Of a stretch of DNA of 64,000 nucleotides, positions 1-12,038 are shown in pieces. Positions within the stretch are counted from its first letter, which is position 1. Every line of letters begins with the position of its first letter. Origin of the DNA: Gongronella butleri (Eukaryota; Mucoromycota; Mucoromycetes; Mucorales; Cunninghamellaceae); assembly GCA_025201375.1 (NCBI GenBank), contig JAIWZP010000015.1:124001-188000 (forward strand). The letters are read 5' to 3'. Both the position numbers and the translations under genes were made by a program. The notes under the pieces are model-generated. The model did no database searches, was not told the origin of the DNA, and worked only from the letters and a program-made list of their open reading frames with translations.

Positions 1-696
1 TATGGCCCGTGAAACGTGGCAAGCACGGCACACAGCTTGCAAACGACAAGGGTAGCCGCGACGACACCTGATCGTCTTCATCATCCGAGTCGAGGCGCAC
101 GCCTGCCCTGGAATAAAAGGAGGCCATATAGAATAAAAAGACAAGCAACAAGCGGGAAGAAAGAGAGACGCAGGGAGTGAGAGACCACCAAGGAGGGCGA
201 GAGGTAAAAAAAAAAAAAAAAAGGGTATCAAGCTCTGAAAGAGGAAAAAGAAGGGCAAAAGGAAGGAGAAAAAGGAAAGGGCTGCAGGTAAAAAGATGAT
301 GAAAGAAATGAAAAAAAAAAAAATTAAAATTCAGGGCAGCTTGGCAAGCGCGTATCGTGTCCGTTGGAGCCTTTCCGTTTGGCGTGTGGCTAACAAGCGG
401 CTTTTTTTTTTTCTTTCTGACTTCTTTTTTACTTTTTTTTTTTTATTATTCCCGTCACCGAGAAACTAAGCATTGTTGGCTTGGAATCGTCGTTGGTAGC
501 GTGGAAAGCGCGATTCAGGTTGGATTGGAGCAGTGGGTGATCAAAAAAGGCACACGAGACGGCGGTGACACAAGGCCGAGCGGCTTTCGATCTCCGATTG
601 ACTGGCCCTTTCCATCGTTTGCCTCGGGCGGTTTGAGTTTTTGGCTGTTCTCTCTTCCTCGCTTTCCACTCCAACTTTTTTCGCCTTACCACCGCC
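1..696. other. Gene-free left edge and upstream region of the stress-protein gene
   Basis: No coding region is supported here. The stretch is purine-rich on the left (A and AG runs near 207-330) and pyrimidine-rich close to the downstream start codon. This looks like the promoter and 5' untranslated region of the gene starting at 697. Overlapping open frames on both strands are low-complexity (poly-Phe, poly-Lys) and look like chance. Confidence 0.5.
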
Positions 697-1701
697 ATGG
701 CCGACATACCCACGCTCAACGCGCCTGAGAAATACGTCCGAGGCGTGTCCTTTGACACTATGAATAACAGAGACTTGCCCGACTATAGCTTCACCTTGCG
801 CGGCAAGTCACCAGGCTACCGACGCTCGCGCCGCTCTCGCTCGTTTCTTCTAGCCACCGACTTGGCCACCTACTCGGACCACGCTTTGAACTGGGCTATC
901 AACGTATGACCCGTGCTCGCGACTACATTGCTTTTTTTTTTTTTTGGCTCACTTTGGCGTTTTTCATATAGGATATCATTGACGACGGCGACGAGCTTAT
1001 TGTGCTGCGCGCCGTCACCGTCGATTTGAACGGTAATTTTTTTCGGTCTCGGAATCAAGTGGTCCGTGGGAGCTCACCATCTTTTTTTCTTTTTTTTTTC
1101 TGTATGCAGACAAAAAATCGGCCGTGGAAGCCACACTCTTGCGCGAAGAGAAGCAGGCAAGAGAAGATGCGCAAAAGGTCATGGATCGTATCATGTCAAG
1201 CAGCACAGACGACAAAAAGGTGAGCATTATCATAAAAGCAAAAAGAAAAAAAAAAAAAAAAGACGCGAATTTTGCTCATTTTTCAGTGTAGATTAGCGTC
1301 ATCATCGAATTCGTGGTGGGCAAAGTGCAGCAGACGATTCAGCAGATGGTAAAGAGGCTCGCATTTGGTGTGCTTTAGGGAATCGGGCTTATTCACGACG
1401 CTGTTTTTTTTAGATTGCCATGTACCAGCCATCGCTGCTCATTGTCGGCACGCGTGGCCTCTCTGAATTCCAGAGCATGCTGCTCGGCAGCGTGTCCAAG
1501 TATTGTCTACAGCATTCACCCATCCCTGTGGCCGTGGTGCGACCCCCGTCCAAGATCAAAAAGGCAAAAAAGAAGAAGGGCAAGCGACTTAGCGGTATGT
1601 TTACCAAGTCGCCACGGCCCTCCGACACCGAATCGTCAGATGACGACGAAAGCAGCGTGAATCCTATCAATGTCCCTTTGAAAAATCTCGCATTGGAGTA
1701 G
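697..1701 (+). CDS. Universal stress protein (UspA) family protein
   Basis: Five exons join in phase: 697-903, 972-1032, 1110-1219, 1292-1348 and 1414-1701, giving about 240 residues. The N-terminal part (SFLLATDLATYSDHALNWAI) is the first strand and helix of a Usp domain. The last exon carries the ATP-binding pattern G-x2-G-x9-G-S (GTRGLSEFQSMLLGSVS) followed by a PVAVVRPPS strand. After the domain comes a Lys-rich linker and a Ser/Asp-rich acidic tail, probably disordered. Family members bind ATP or respond to stress; the substrate or partner here is unknown. The start is the first ATG after a pyrimidine-rich leader. The intact ATP motif makes a nucleotide-binding role likely by family. Confidence 0.88.
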
Positions 1702-4123
1702 CTTGTCCTTGTAAATAGTCCATTAAATGCTAAAACACGAAAAAACAGAGTGAACACAATGGGAGTAAGCTGGCGACGGAACAAGCGCGCGCAACGCGGT
1801 CCTCTCATAATGTACCAAGTACTCATGAAAATAGTACATAGTGAAAAGCGAAATGCGTGCACAGGACACATTATCCGCACTTTGACATGCGCCTTTTAAT
1901 GTGCTGTCAAGCAATGTCAATATAAAATCCGTCCTCGTCTTGCCTGCTGGCATTATTATTTTTGATGCAAGTCCTTTGAGTATGCAAACAAAGACGGAAC
2001 ATCTTCAGGTATGATACGAAAAAAGAAAATCAAGATCTTTGGGCACCACGATTCACAAATCCCCGCCCCCTTTCCAAAAAGAAAAAAGGGGGAGCCCGTG
2101 CTTGGCTGCGCCAGATTCACTGCCATGATACCATACGTGTCACTTTCATTTTATTCGCGCACTTTGCTTCGCGCGCATTTTTTTTAATAACATCTCTTTT
2201 TTTCTCTGTGATTTACATCTTTATTCTTCAAATACGAACCTGTCTTATGATGCTACCAGTCTTATGCTTTCAACGAATCGCAACGAACTTACGCTGCAAA
2301 ATCGCGCTTTGCATCATTCGATGATAATGAAAAACGGATTTCAAAATCGTAATGTTGCAGATGCCAAGTTCTCTCATGCAATAATAACGTGACACCAGGC
2401 TCACATTGTTGTTGGTTGGTGCTGCGAAAAGCCCTGCTGCTGGGGTGTATGTAATTTTTTTCATCTTTTCAGAAATAAAAAAATTGTTGGTCAGGTCAAA
2501 ATCAATTTGCTTGGAGAGTTGGTCCCCTCTCCCCTGCTTTGATGTCCTGCTGCAGGTTCCATGTCAAACAAAAAGTAGAATCCATTTGGGGATCTGCAGA
2601 TGAATTTGTAGAAATGTCTTTTTTTTTTCTACAAGCGTACAGGGCAATATTTGCTTGATAATGTTCTGATCACCTTTGGTTTTTAATATTTTCTGAATAG
2701 AGGACTGAAATGTCCACTTGTCCAATGTTCATGGCAATTTGATGGCCAGATGGCACGCACTGACGATTTTCAAAATGACAAATTTTCCAAGGCTTGCAGT
2801 CGTGAATTTGAAAATTGCAAAATTTAGGTCGTCACTCGTCAGATCGCTTCGCCATTCAACCACATCATGGTAAGCACACGTCTTTCACAGACGAAAACAA
2901 GATAAAAAGCAGGTGTGTCCATTGGTTGGTTTAGGCGTAAAATGCTAATTTGCCTCGTATTTTCGCCACAAGGCCAAGTCGGCGAAAACTACTGAAGTTG
3001 TATCATAGATCGTTGAAGAAACAAGGGTCATAAGAACGAGCACGGGTTGCTGCGTACGTGGATATCGATGATCACCGCAAAAAACGAGTTCCACGCAGAA
3101 TTGACGCGGTCAGCCTGTTTGCAGGGACCCTTTGACGCGTGACAAACCGTGTCAGAGGTCGAGGTGCGCGCGCCAGATCCTAATCAAACCCTTGCACCTG
3201 GCATCTCTCTTTCTAATGGACGCGTCGCTGCGCCTCTGTGGACGCGTTTTTCACGCGCAATTCGCGATTGACATAAAAAATCGAAATTCGCTCATTGCTC
3301 GTCAACCAGCATATCGATCCCACTCTTTTTTCGCGTCTTTCGTGGTTTCTCCATGCGGTTCGTCTTGTGTGTGAGTTTGGGGTCATTCTGAGGCCCCTTT
3401 TTTCGATTTTGATTTATGACCAAAATTTAATTGCGTGTTTAGCACCGCAACGATCGGTGACAGCTGCCGCGTCGCGACTCATTCAATCATGAAACTGGCC
3501 AATTTGCACCTATTGTTGGAGGAATAAAAATCGGGCATCGAACAGGCTGATCTCGAGTATATGGATAATTTCTTGGATTTTTTAAAACTGGTATCGTTTG
3601 GTCAATTTTCGACACTGGAGCATGCTGAAACCCACGGCCATTCGACGCAGGTATAAAGTATGCGTTTTTCGTCACACTTTCGCACACTGATTTGAAACAT
3701 CCGTTGGCTAGAAAACCACACTTTAAAATTTTGATCGCATTTTTAGGCAGCGTATCATATGATAGCATCGTAAAATCGTCTGACAGAGTGCTTGAGGACG
3801 AGGAAGGCAAGGCTGGAATGTGCCTCATTTGATCGATGGCCGAGTCCGTCCGATTTGCTCAGCAATTTGATGTGAAAAAGGAACAAAAACAGCGAATATA
3901 TTGAAACTGCTGCATTAATATGGGCCTTGGTGACGCACAAGGGACCAGCCGTGGGTTATTTGATGTAAAAGAAACTTTTTAATCTAATCAATACAAGGGG
4001 GGGGGCAAGCATTAAAATACAAGGTTGGAGGAAAGCAAAAAATTAAAAATGGAATACGACAATGTGCCAGACAATGACGTTAAGAAATACAAATGGGAGA
4101 AAAAGAATACAAGTGCATCCTAT
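1702..4123. other. Gene-free interval, 3' half overlapping a decayed repeat
   Basis: No gene is supported between the stress protein and the permease. Short open frames lack splice-compatible continuation or recognisable domains. The part from about 2735 to 3520 is an old copy of a dispersed repeat, described separately. Confidence 0.5.
2735..3520 (+). repeat. Decayed dispersed repeat, family A copy 1
   Basis: This block aligns in the same orientation with about 21525-22240, with many substitutions and small indels. Shared landmarks include GATTTTCAAAAT, CATTCAACCACAT, CACAGACGAAAACAAGATAA, a TCCATTGG-TGGTTT segment and GTATTTTCGC. Similarity continues to a GAGGCCC/GAGGACCC segment near 3390/22135. 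A shorter, weaker relative lies at about 48950-49300. No coding capacity is seen, so the family could be an ancient non-autonomous element. Boundaries are approximate. Confidence 0.7.
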
Positions 4124-6020
4124 TTAGATGTTCTCGAGCTCGTTGACTTGCAGCTTTTGGCTGTTGTCGGCGACAATGCCTTCGTCGAGGTACTCGTCGG
4201 GCTCGAGGCTCATGGAAGGGCCCGTGAAGTAATGACGAGCACGAGTATAGTAAAAGATGACACAGACCATGATGACAAAGACGAAGATGACGCTGGCATA
4301 GTTCATGTTTTCGGCGGTGACGGGGTAGGCCGTGGGGCAGACGAAAAGGACAAAGGTGAAGAGAATCCAAAGGCACGAGATGGTGCCAATCACGTACGAG
4401 AAGGGGCCAAGATGGAAAGGACCGCGCTTGAACTTCTTGCGACCGGTCGTCAGGCGCAAGCAGATAGGAATAAAGTAGGCAAGCGAGGACGCAATGGTGT
4501 TGACCGACACAATGGCTGAGAAAGCAGTGTCATTGACAATGTACTAAACAAAGGCAAAAAAAAAATGTTAAGAGATGCATAAAATAAAAAAGCACGATCA
4601 ATTTGTTTAAAGCTTACCAAAATGCCGACAACCATCGCAAAAATGATGTTTGCCCACACGGCCCAGACGGGCGTCTTGGTCATGGGGTTGACCTTGCTAA
4701 TGTAGCTGCTGAAAGGCGTGCCACGATCACGAGCAAAGGCATAGATCATGCGAGAGCTGCCGAGGGTCAAGGCGGAGCCAGAGAAGAACATGGCGCCCAT
4801 GACAATGGTACAGAACACAATGGTCCAATTCCTGCCGACGCCGTCCATCCAGACTTGCGTCATGGGGACCGACAGAGTGGTATTGACAATTTGTGCTTGG
4901 AAATCTTGCACACAAAAGTTGACAGACAGCAAAAACACGAGACCAACGATGGCGGCGGTGCCAACAGCGTAAATGATGCCGCGAGGAGCGGCGCGACCAG
5001 CATCCGAGGTTTCGTCAGACATTTGTGCAGCGCTGTCAAAGCCAGACAAGGTCTGAAAAAAGAGAATTGGAGCGTCAGTCGTGGCTGCTTTTTGTGATTT
5101 TAAATGGCAAATTCCTTACATATTGCGATTGGAGCAAACCAATCAAAAAGGCATAGCCGTTGTTTGAGAAGCCGGTGTCATTTTCAAAGTACGTAAAGAC
5201 CCATTCGGCCGAGGGCTTGTTGGGCGTGAGCGCCAAACCGACAGCAACGATCAACAAGGTGCCAATGAGATGCCACCACAAGGACGTCTGGTTGAAAAAG
5301 CCATTGTACTTGACACTGGCGGAATTGATGACACCGTGGATGAACGCGACGACGAGGAAGATGCCGAATTCCCAGTAAATGGTGATGTTGTAGTCGGGAT
5401 TTTGCATTTGGATGACACTGCCCAAGAATTGGGCCAAACCGAGATCAGCAGAGGTGATGGCGACCGTCAAGCCGAGCCAATTGCACCAGCCAGTGACCAA
5501 CGATGCCAAAGGCACCCATTCAGTAGGCGCGAGCTGTGACGTCCAGATGTAACTAGTAGATAAAAAGATAAAAAGAGAAAGTCAGTCATTTTTTTTTCTC
5601 ATTTCATGCTAAAATGACCAAAAACTTACACACCGCCTGAGACGGGGTAGCTCGAACAGATTTCTGCGAGCGACAAAGCGACGCCCATCGTGAAGAAAGC
5701 GACGATGAACCAGCCCCAGATGACGGCAATGGAACCACCACTCATCATGGCGTCACCCCACATCTAAAAAGGGCAAAAACATGACAGGTCAGGTTTGCCA
5801 CGACACAAGAGAGCGTGTTTCGTCCACTTACCGGCGTCAATCCCGAGAGAATGGAGCAGCAGCCAAAAGCAATTGAAAAGTTGGAAAGCGTGGAAATGCT
5901 TTTGCTCATTTCTTGCTTATAACCGAACTTTTTGAGCAATTCCTCATCATTGTGGTGCACAGAGCGACCAGATTCTTCTTCAATCACATTGTTGTTCAGG
6001 GTACCGGCCACGCTAACCAT
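4124..6020 (-). CDS. APC-family amino acid/GABA/choline-type permease
   Basis: Five exons on the minus strand (6020-5832, 5763-5630, 5552-5120, 5052-4618, 4543-4124) join in phase and give about 536 residues, the usual length for fungal APC permeases. After a hydrophilic N-terminus with a FGYKQEM segment comes FSIAFGCCSILSGLTP, typical of transmembrane segment 1 of this superfamily. Further motifs are SGGVYIWTSQLAPTEW and TLSGFDSAAQMSDETSDA, matching the GFDAAAHMSEE-type loop, plus roughly a dozen hydrophobic segments. It should be a proton-coupled importer of amino acids, GABA, choline or a related amine, at the plasma membrane or vacuole. The substrate cannot be read from sequence. The start was chosen as the ATG giving the standard short cytoplasmic N-terminus; an acceptor-like site at about 6062 suggests a 5' UTR intron. 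Confidence 0.88.
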
Positions 6021-7541
6021 CGAATTGCAATATTTGTTCGGGTAATTTTCGGGTAAAAGGGCTAAAGAGAGACACGAGACGAGGCGGGGGGGGGATTGAA
6101 GAAATGTGTTAAAGAGCGATTTGATCAAAAAAGAGAGGAGGAAAAAAGGAGAGATGGAGAATCCAGAAAAAAAAAGAAAAAAGGAAGCAAGAGGCCGGGT
6201 TTAAATAGATCGAGTCCCCCCCAATCAATTTGCCACTCAGTCATGCACCTTTCATGCGTGATTGGTGTCTCTGTCTGCTTTGCACCAATGACAAAGTCGA
6301 CATTAAGGTTCCCTTTTCTCTTATTTTCTTGTTCAATCCCGCACACGCCATCCAGAAAAGGGCATAAAATGACAAGTGATCTTGTAGATTCCCTGGAACT
6401 GATTAAAAAGGGCAAGTCCTCCCACGGTGAAAGATGCCCTTTTGAAGCTAATCTTACTAAGGACCGCGTCGCCCAGCGTGCTAAGGTTCACGATCGATGG
6501 GCATCCCTGTCAAACGCAAATCTTATTGCAAACCTTGCTTTTGCCCCTTCTCCCGGTACGTGCTAAACTTGTTTTTTCTGCAACGACGCCGAGCCCACAT
6601 TGAAGACGAGACGCTTGTCCTTCCCGCGCAAGGACCAATTGGCGCGCAATTCCCTGGATAATGTCCCCAATTGCTACAAAGTCGTGATATGGATGAGTCA
6701 TGGGCATTGAAAGCTGGAGCCACCGAGAGCCACCGCTTCTTTCTTAGACGTATCAAAGTGCGCCGCTAGAGTTGTGAATAGAAAGGCCGCTTTTGTTTTT
6801 TTTTTTTTCCCAGGAGGAAGAGCGCTTTCCTCGGCTGGCAATTCTTTGGCTCCTTCTTTTGGGCGTCAGAAATCGCATTGGCATTGTCTCACACTCGTAA
6901 TTGCTTGTGTTTTGACCAAGCCTCTTCGCGCTTTACTACACAACGCGTCCATACTGTACGGCGTGTTGCAAAAAGGCCAAACATCTACACGGTCACTTTT
7001 TTTTTCCATTGATGATCCCGTTCTATTGTTCCACCGCCAGCGTAGACCTCATACCAATTTCGCCCTCCGAGGCACTTGGCAGTTTACAAAAAAAAAAAAA
7101 AAAAAGGTTCGAAATGCCCGCCTACTCGGAAGCTACAAGCGTCTTTTTTTATTTTTTTGTATTTTTTGAGCTTACACATTCTTGATTCCATGCAAGTGGG
7201 ATGCAAGATGATTGATCGATAACGAGCGGAAGATGACAAGGCTTCTCATTGGCAGAGGAGTCTCAAAATGCAAGCCAATTGGGGGCACGCTGGCCCTCGC
7301 AGCGCTTGAAAGTATGATCTCGCGTGTAATGGCATGGCGTGCGTGCCACGTGGTTACCAATGGCATCCACGACGACAAGCAGCCCGTCTTGCTCATTACT
7401 TGAGCTGCCAATGGCCCGAATATTCTTTGCTTTTCTGTTTAAACCCATTTAAATCAGACATTCTCATGTTTTCTCAACAACCTCGTGCCCTGACATGACT
7501 TGTAGACGAATTTTAATGAAAAGGGTGACATGAGAAATTGG
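6021..7541. other. Gene-free interval between permease and cardiolipin synthase
   Basis: It holds the permease upstream region. A 65-codon frame at 6369-6566 on the plus strand has fairly balanced composition, but I found no convincing splice partner or domain. A 17-base A run lies near 7087. No RNA gene was recognised. Confidence 0.45.
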
Positions 7542-8873
7542 CTATTTGGCAGATTGCTTCAGTATCCGCACGGCATCCTTGGAATAAATGTAGCTCGCAC
7601 CCGACCAAACTGTCGTTGTGCCAACAAGCCAACTTTTTAAATTAAAAAAAAGGCATTATTAGCATCCCCTTCGTCTGTGTTCCCATGTTTTCATCGTCAC
7701 TCACTGCATGGCGGTCATAATTTCAGGCGAGGGTACGGCCATGCTCATGGATGTCAATGAGCAGCCCATCAAGAGCAGTTGGAGCGCCGTGTTGACCTTG
7801 CTGATCGTCGTGGGGCGGACCTCGGCAGATGGTATAGAAAAGTCCCAATAGCGGACCAAGGTTTTCTACAAGAAAAACGCGTCCGTCAGCCTCATTTTGT
7901 CGCTTTTCATGTTGTCGATGTCCATTGCGTCGTATTTACCGGCTCTGGCAACGAGATGTATCTATAGTAAAAGGCTGCGAGAACCAAGCCAATATCACGT
8001 CCCAGGATCACCGTGGCGAGGGGCACTAGAAATGCAAAAAAAATGCAAAAAACAAAGAAACGCGTAAGTTTTGGCAGCGCGACGCGTTTTTCAGCTGTAA
8101 ATTCCGCCAACAAAAACGTACGTGGTATGACGCCTTCCATGGCGAGCGTGATCGTCATGATGGTCATCAGCGTCTTGTCGGCGGCAGGGTCGATAATGCT
8201 GCCAACCACGGTTTTAAGGTTGTACCGACGCGCAATGTAGCCATCCAGCTGGAAAAACAATGAAATTGAGCGAGTCAGCTGAGTGTCCAGGGCCCGCAAG
8301 GGGTGACGAAAGCCGCTTACCATATCCGTGATGCCGGCCAATGCAAAGACACCAAGAGCGACGTCGTAATTGTGCTCCATAATCAGATAGCCGATAAATG
8401 GCGCAGACAAGAGGCGTGAGAACGTCAACATGTTGGGAATAGTGTAGATATTCTCGCGTGTGGGTATGACTTCTTTGAACTGAAAAGAAAAAAGGTGTGA
8501 ATTGGCGCTTTTCGTGTCCAATTGTACGCGTTTAACTCGTGCTTACCTTGTTCAGCACCTCCTTGGCGTCCTCTTTTGTCTTTTTCAGCTTGTTGCTCGG
8601 CTTTTCCTTCTGCGTGACAAAGCACACCACGGATTTCCAGCCGTGTTGCTGGGCCGCGCGCGTCAAAAGCATAGGTCGAGCACAGCTTGATCTAAAAAAC
8701 AGGCAAAAAGATCAGCACCAGGGCCCTGGAATCTTGTTTACTATTTACCTTGCCCATGAAGTATTGCTCTGGGCACACCTAGGCGGCCAGTGGGCCGCCC
8801 TGGCAAGCGAAAAAGCGCGTCGTTGCAAGGTGGACGGCTGCAAAACACGAAAGCGCAAGGTAACGACGAGCAT
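7542..8873 (-). CDS. CRD1: Cardiolipin synthase (CDP-alcohol phosphatidyltransferase), mitochondrial
   Basis: The minus-strand exons include the complete CDP-alcohol phosphotransferase signature D-x2-D-G-x2-A-R-x8-G-x3-D-x3-D. It is read as TDMLDGYIARR followed by GSIIDPAADK, with the D-M-L-D-G part spanning an intron. Upstream is the IPNMLTFSRLLSAPFIGYL helix typical of cardiolipin and PG-phosphate synthases. The start at 8873 gives an Arg/Ser-rich, acid-free leader that splices in phase, matching a mitochondrial targeting sequence. The enzyme joins CDP-diacylglycerol and phosphatidylglycerol in the inner membrane. The eukaryotic architecture and C-terminal length favour cardiolipin synthase over PG-phosphate synthase. 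The first splice (about 8747 to 8695) is my inference from phase. Confidence 0.85.
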
Positions 8874-9506
8874 ACACGACAAAATTAAGAAAGAAAAAGG
8901 GCGAGCGCCCCCGGAAAAACAAACACACACTTCTTGAAATGGCGGGGCGATCGGCAACCAACCCAGCCATTGGGGGCAAAAGTCAATTATTGGCCCCAAT
9001 TGCTTGCATTGACCCCCTCCGAGTCTTGATCAACGGCTAGAGTGACCCCCATTACAAAGCCATAATCTAGGACCTTTGGGTAAATCTGGGATGCACCGAA
9101 AAACAAGTCAATTGGTCCCGATGATGTGCACAAAAGAGCATTTTTCATTCATTTTTTTGCAAAAATGATGCTTTGACTAGCAGCAACACGTCGCCCACCG
9201 GGTCATCCTCGACTGGGGCATCCAAATGAGTGTTGTTTTCTTGATGGCACGACTCTTGGTTTAACAAATTATGCTTATTTTGTAAATATTTGCTCTTTTG
9301 ACCGCGATAAAAACTCGTAGAAAACCTCTCAAGGACGTAAAAATTGTAAAAGTGACAACAAAGGGGGGCAAATCACTACTGGTTTATTGAGGCGTAAAAT
9401 GTGTACATAGTAATATTATATTTAAAAAGGTGCAAACTAAAATACGAGAGAGCTAGGGGGAGGGAATGGAGGGGGCGAAATAATAAAAAAAACGGGCTGT
9501 CATGGC
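8874..9506. other. Gene-free interval
   Basis: This is the upstream region of cardiolipin synthase and the downstream region of the repeat-protein gene. No coding signal, RNA gene or clear repeat was found. Confidence 0.45.
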
Positions 9507-11098
9507 TTATTTCCAGAATTGCCATGCCTTCTTCTGCTTTGGCTTCTTGTCGGCTTCCTTGACATCCTTGGCAACCTGCTTGACATCCTTGGGGGCTTCC
9601 TTGACCACCTTGACGGCGTCCTTTTGAGGCACCTCCTTGACGATGTTGGCCACGGGTGCGTCCTCCTTGACCACGGTTTCAGGCTCGACAGCGACCTTCT
9701 TTTCCACTGGTGGTGGTGGCGCGACGGCAGATTTCGAGGTCTGAAAGAAAAAAACGTGTCAAAATCACGCGACGCGACGCGTCATTTTTGTTTTTTTTTT
9801 TGCATTACCTTGTCCTTTTTGAACAGACCAAAGACGGATTTGCGCTTGGCTAGTGGCTTGGTCTTGGTGTCCTTGCTCTTGTCCTTGCCATTGACGGTGG
9901 CAGCGGCGGCAGCGGCGCCATTGAGGTCCTTGGCTTCATCCTTGACGGGTTCTTCCTTTGCCTCCTTGACGGGCTCCTCCTTGGCAGGTTCCTCGGCCTT
10001 GGATTCTTCCTTGACAGGCTCCTCGGCCTTGGATTCTTCCTTAATGGGTTCTTCAGCCTTGGGTTCTTCCTTGGCGGGCTCTTCAGCCTTGATCTCTTCC
10101 TTGACAGGTTCCTCGGCCTTAATTTCTTCTTTGGCAGGTTCCTCGGCCTTGGGCTCTTCCTTGACGGGTTCTTCAGCCTTGGGCTCTTCCTTGACGGGTT
10201 CCTCGACCTTGGGTTCTTCCTTGACGGGTTCCTCGGCCTTGGGAGCTTCCTTGGGAGCTTCGACGGGCGCGGCTTCCTCCTTGGCGGGCTCTTCAGCCTT
10301 GGGTTCTTCCTTGACAGGTTCTTCAGCCTTGGGTTCTTCCTTGGGGGCCTCAACAGGCGCTTCAGTGGCAGATTCTTCGGATTTGACGGGTTCCGCAGCG
10401 GCGATCTCTTCCTTGACGGGCTCATCGGCCTTGGGCTCTTCCTTGGCAGCTTCCACGGGCGCAACCTCCTCCTTGACAGGCTCTTCAGCCGCGGGAGCGG
10501 GCTCCTCAGCCTTGACAGGCTCTTCAATGGCAGATTCCTCGGCCTTGACAGGCTCCTCGGCCTTGACGGGCTCCTCGACCGCGGCAGGCGCCTCGACAAC
10601 AGGTTCATCGGCCTTGATAGGCTCTTCAGCAGCCGCAACGGGCTCCTCAGCAGCAGCAGCGGGCTCCTCAGCCTGGACGGGCTCCTCAATGGCAGCCGTT
10701 TCGGCCTTTTCAGGCTCGGCGGCCTTTTCGGGCTCCTCAGCAACCACCTCGGCCTCCTTGGAAGGTTCCTCTTCCTTGGCAGGAACAGGCTCGGCGGGCT
10801 GCTCGACGGCGACAGGCTCTTCAGCCTTGACGGGCTCCTCAACAGCGGCAGGCGCGTCGTTTTCGGCGGATTCTTCAACGGCAGGGGCCTTCTCGGCGAC
10901 GGCAGGCTCTTCAACAGTCTCTTCGGGCGCGACGTCGGGGGTTTGCTCGGTCAAGGAGGCGGTCGAGCCGTTGGAGGGCGTGGACGCGGCGCTTTCGTCA
11001 GGTTGCGTCGACGCGGCAGAAGCGGTCGCAGCAGCAGCAGGCTTCGCGGTCTTGTTCTTGTTGTTGCGCTTTTGGGCACCACCCTTCTTTTTGGCCAT
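9507..11098 (-). CDS. Low-complexity Glu/Pro/Lys/Ala repeat protein
   Basis: Two minus-strand exons (11098 to about 9809, then about 9740 to 9507) encode roughly 500 residues. The N-terminus is basic (MAKKKGGAQKRNNKNK), followed by an Ala/Ser/Thr stretch. A long tract repeats near-perfect units of about ten residues of the type EEPVKEEPKAEE. The C-terminal exon is Val/Lys-rich and ends KKAWQFWK. The DNA is a degenerate tandem array of units near 30 bp. Composition predicts an extended, acidic, disordered protein. I recognise no family, and the function is unknown. A longer open frame lies antisense (9519-11111) but is pure Ser/Ala/Gly repeat without splice support, so the minus strand is preferred. 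The conserved intron and basic/aromatic C-terminus argue for a real protein. Confidence 0.7.
9960..10345. repeat. Degenerate tandem repeat with unit near 30 bp
   Basis: The plus-strand read-out repeats GGTTCTTCAGCCTTGGG and GGTTCTTCCTTGACGGG with small variations, alternating through the interval and more loosely either side. It encodes the EEPVKEEPKAEE units of the overlapping gene. Copy number probably varies between strains. Confidence 0.8.
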
Positions 11099-12038
11099 AG
11101 TGAGAAAATGAAAAGGAAATTAAGAAAAAGGAGAAAAGAAAAGGAAAGACGCAAAAATCATCCCATGGCCCTCTATAAAAAATAAAAAGTGAGGGCAGTA
11201 AGGTGAACACAAAAAAAGCCCAAAAAAATTTTATTTGGCAGGGCAACGATGGCCATGGCCATCTTTGGCAAGTGGTCGCGCCAGGTCTGTCCAATGGAAG
11301 AGACTGAAAAACGGATCAGTTTATTGAAACGACAGCTTGTGTAACACCACGTCACATCATGCTATTGCTCTCTCCATGCAGAATCATAAAAGACACTTTT
11401 TGCAAGCTCCTCCTTTCATCTTGTCGTGCTGTTTGGACGCGAAAGGAACGCGTGCGATCATGAAGCGTGTTCGCTTTCCTCGCGCGTCGCGTCGAAATGG
11501 CTCTTTTTTTTTTTACGTTTTTTTTTTTTTCCTCGACGCATTTGTGATTTCCACCTTTGGCATGCAGACAAATTGCTTGTCAATTGGGTGCAGATGACGC
11601 CAATGGAGCTTAGAAAAAAAAAGGGCGGTGCAGCGCGATGAAATCAATCTTGTTGCCAGAAAAAGCGTGTCCATTGCTTCTACTCTCTCTTTATTTCTTT
11701 CTCAGGGGAAAGCAACGGCGCGCCAATTGGGTTGCAGATCCTTGGAACTTGGACCAGGCGGCTCATTGGCCCATTGGGCAGCGACCGGACCCCGGATTTC
11801 TTGGTTTCAGGCACTCAATTTTACTTTTTGCTTTAAAATCACACGGTGCAAATGAAAGGTGGGGTGTGCAAATGACTTTTTTTATTTTTATCCTGCTCCT
11901 CATCGATGGATGGGAAACGGATTGACAGACACTAGGCAAAGATTAGGTTGCACACAATATAGGGTAGCACGAGAAAATGGAATTAAAGAGTGTGGAGAGG
12001 GCAGAAATGGAACCACGCCTCGGTTTTTTTTTTTTGTT
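11099..12038. other. Gene-free interval
   Basis: It holds the upstream region of the repeat-protein gene and the 3' flank of the secreted-protein gene. Short open frames here are compositionally biased. No gene, RNA or mobile element is supported. Confidence 0.45.

Noticed and set aside
6369..6566. 65-codon plus-strand frame with balanced composition
   Set aside because: No recognised domain and no convincing splice partner, so it was not listed as a gene.
9519..11111. 530-codon plus-strand frame of Ser/Ala/Gly repeats
   Set aside because: Antisense shadow of the Glu/Pro/Lys repeat gene. It is pure repeat composition, has no splice support and runs through the minus-strand intron.
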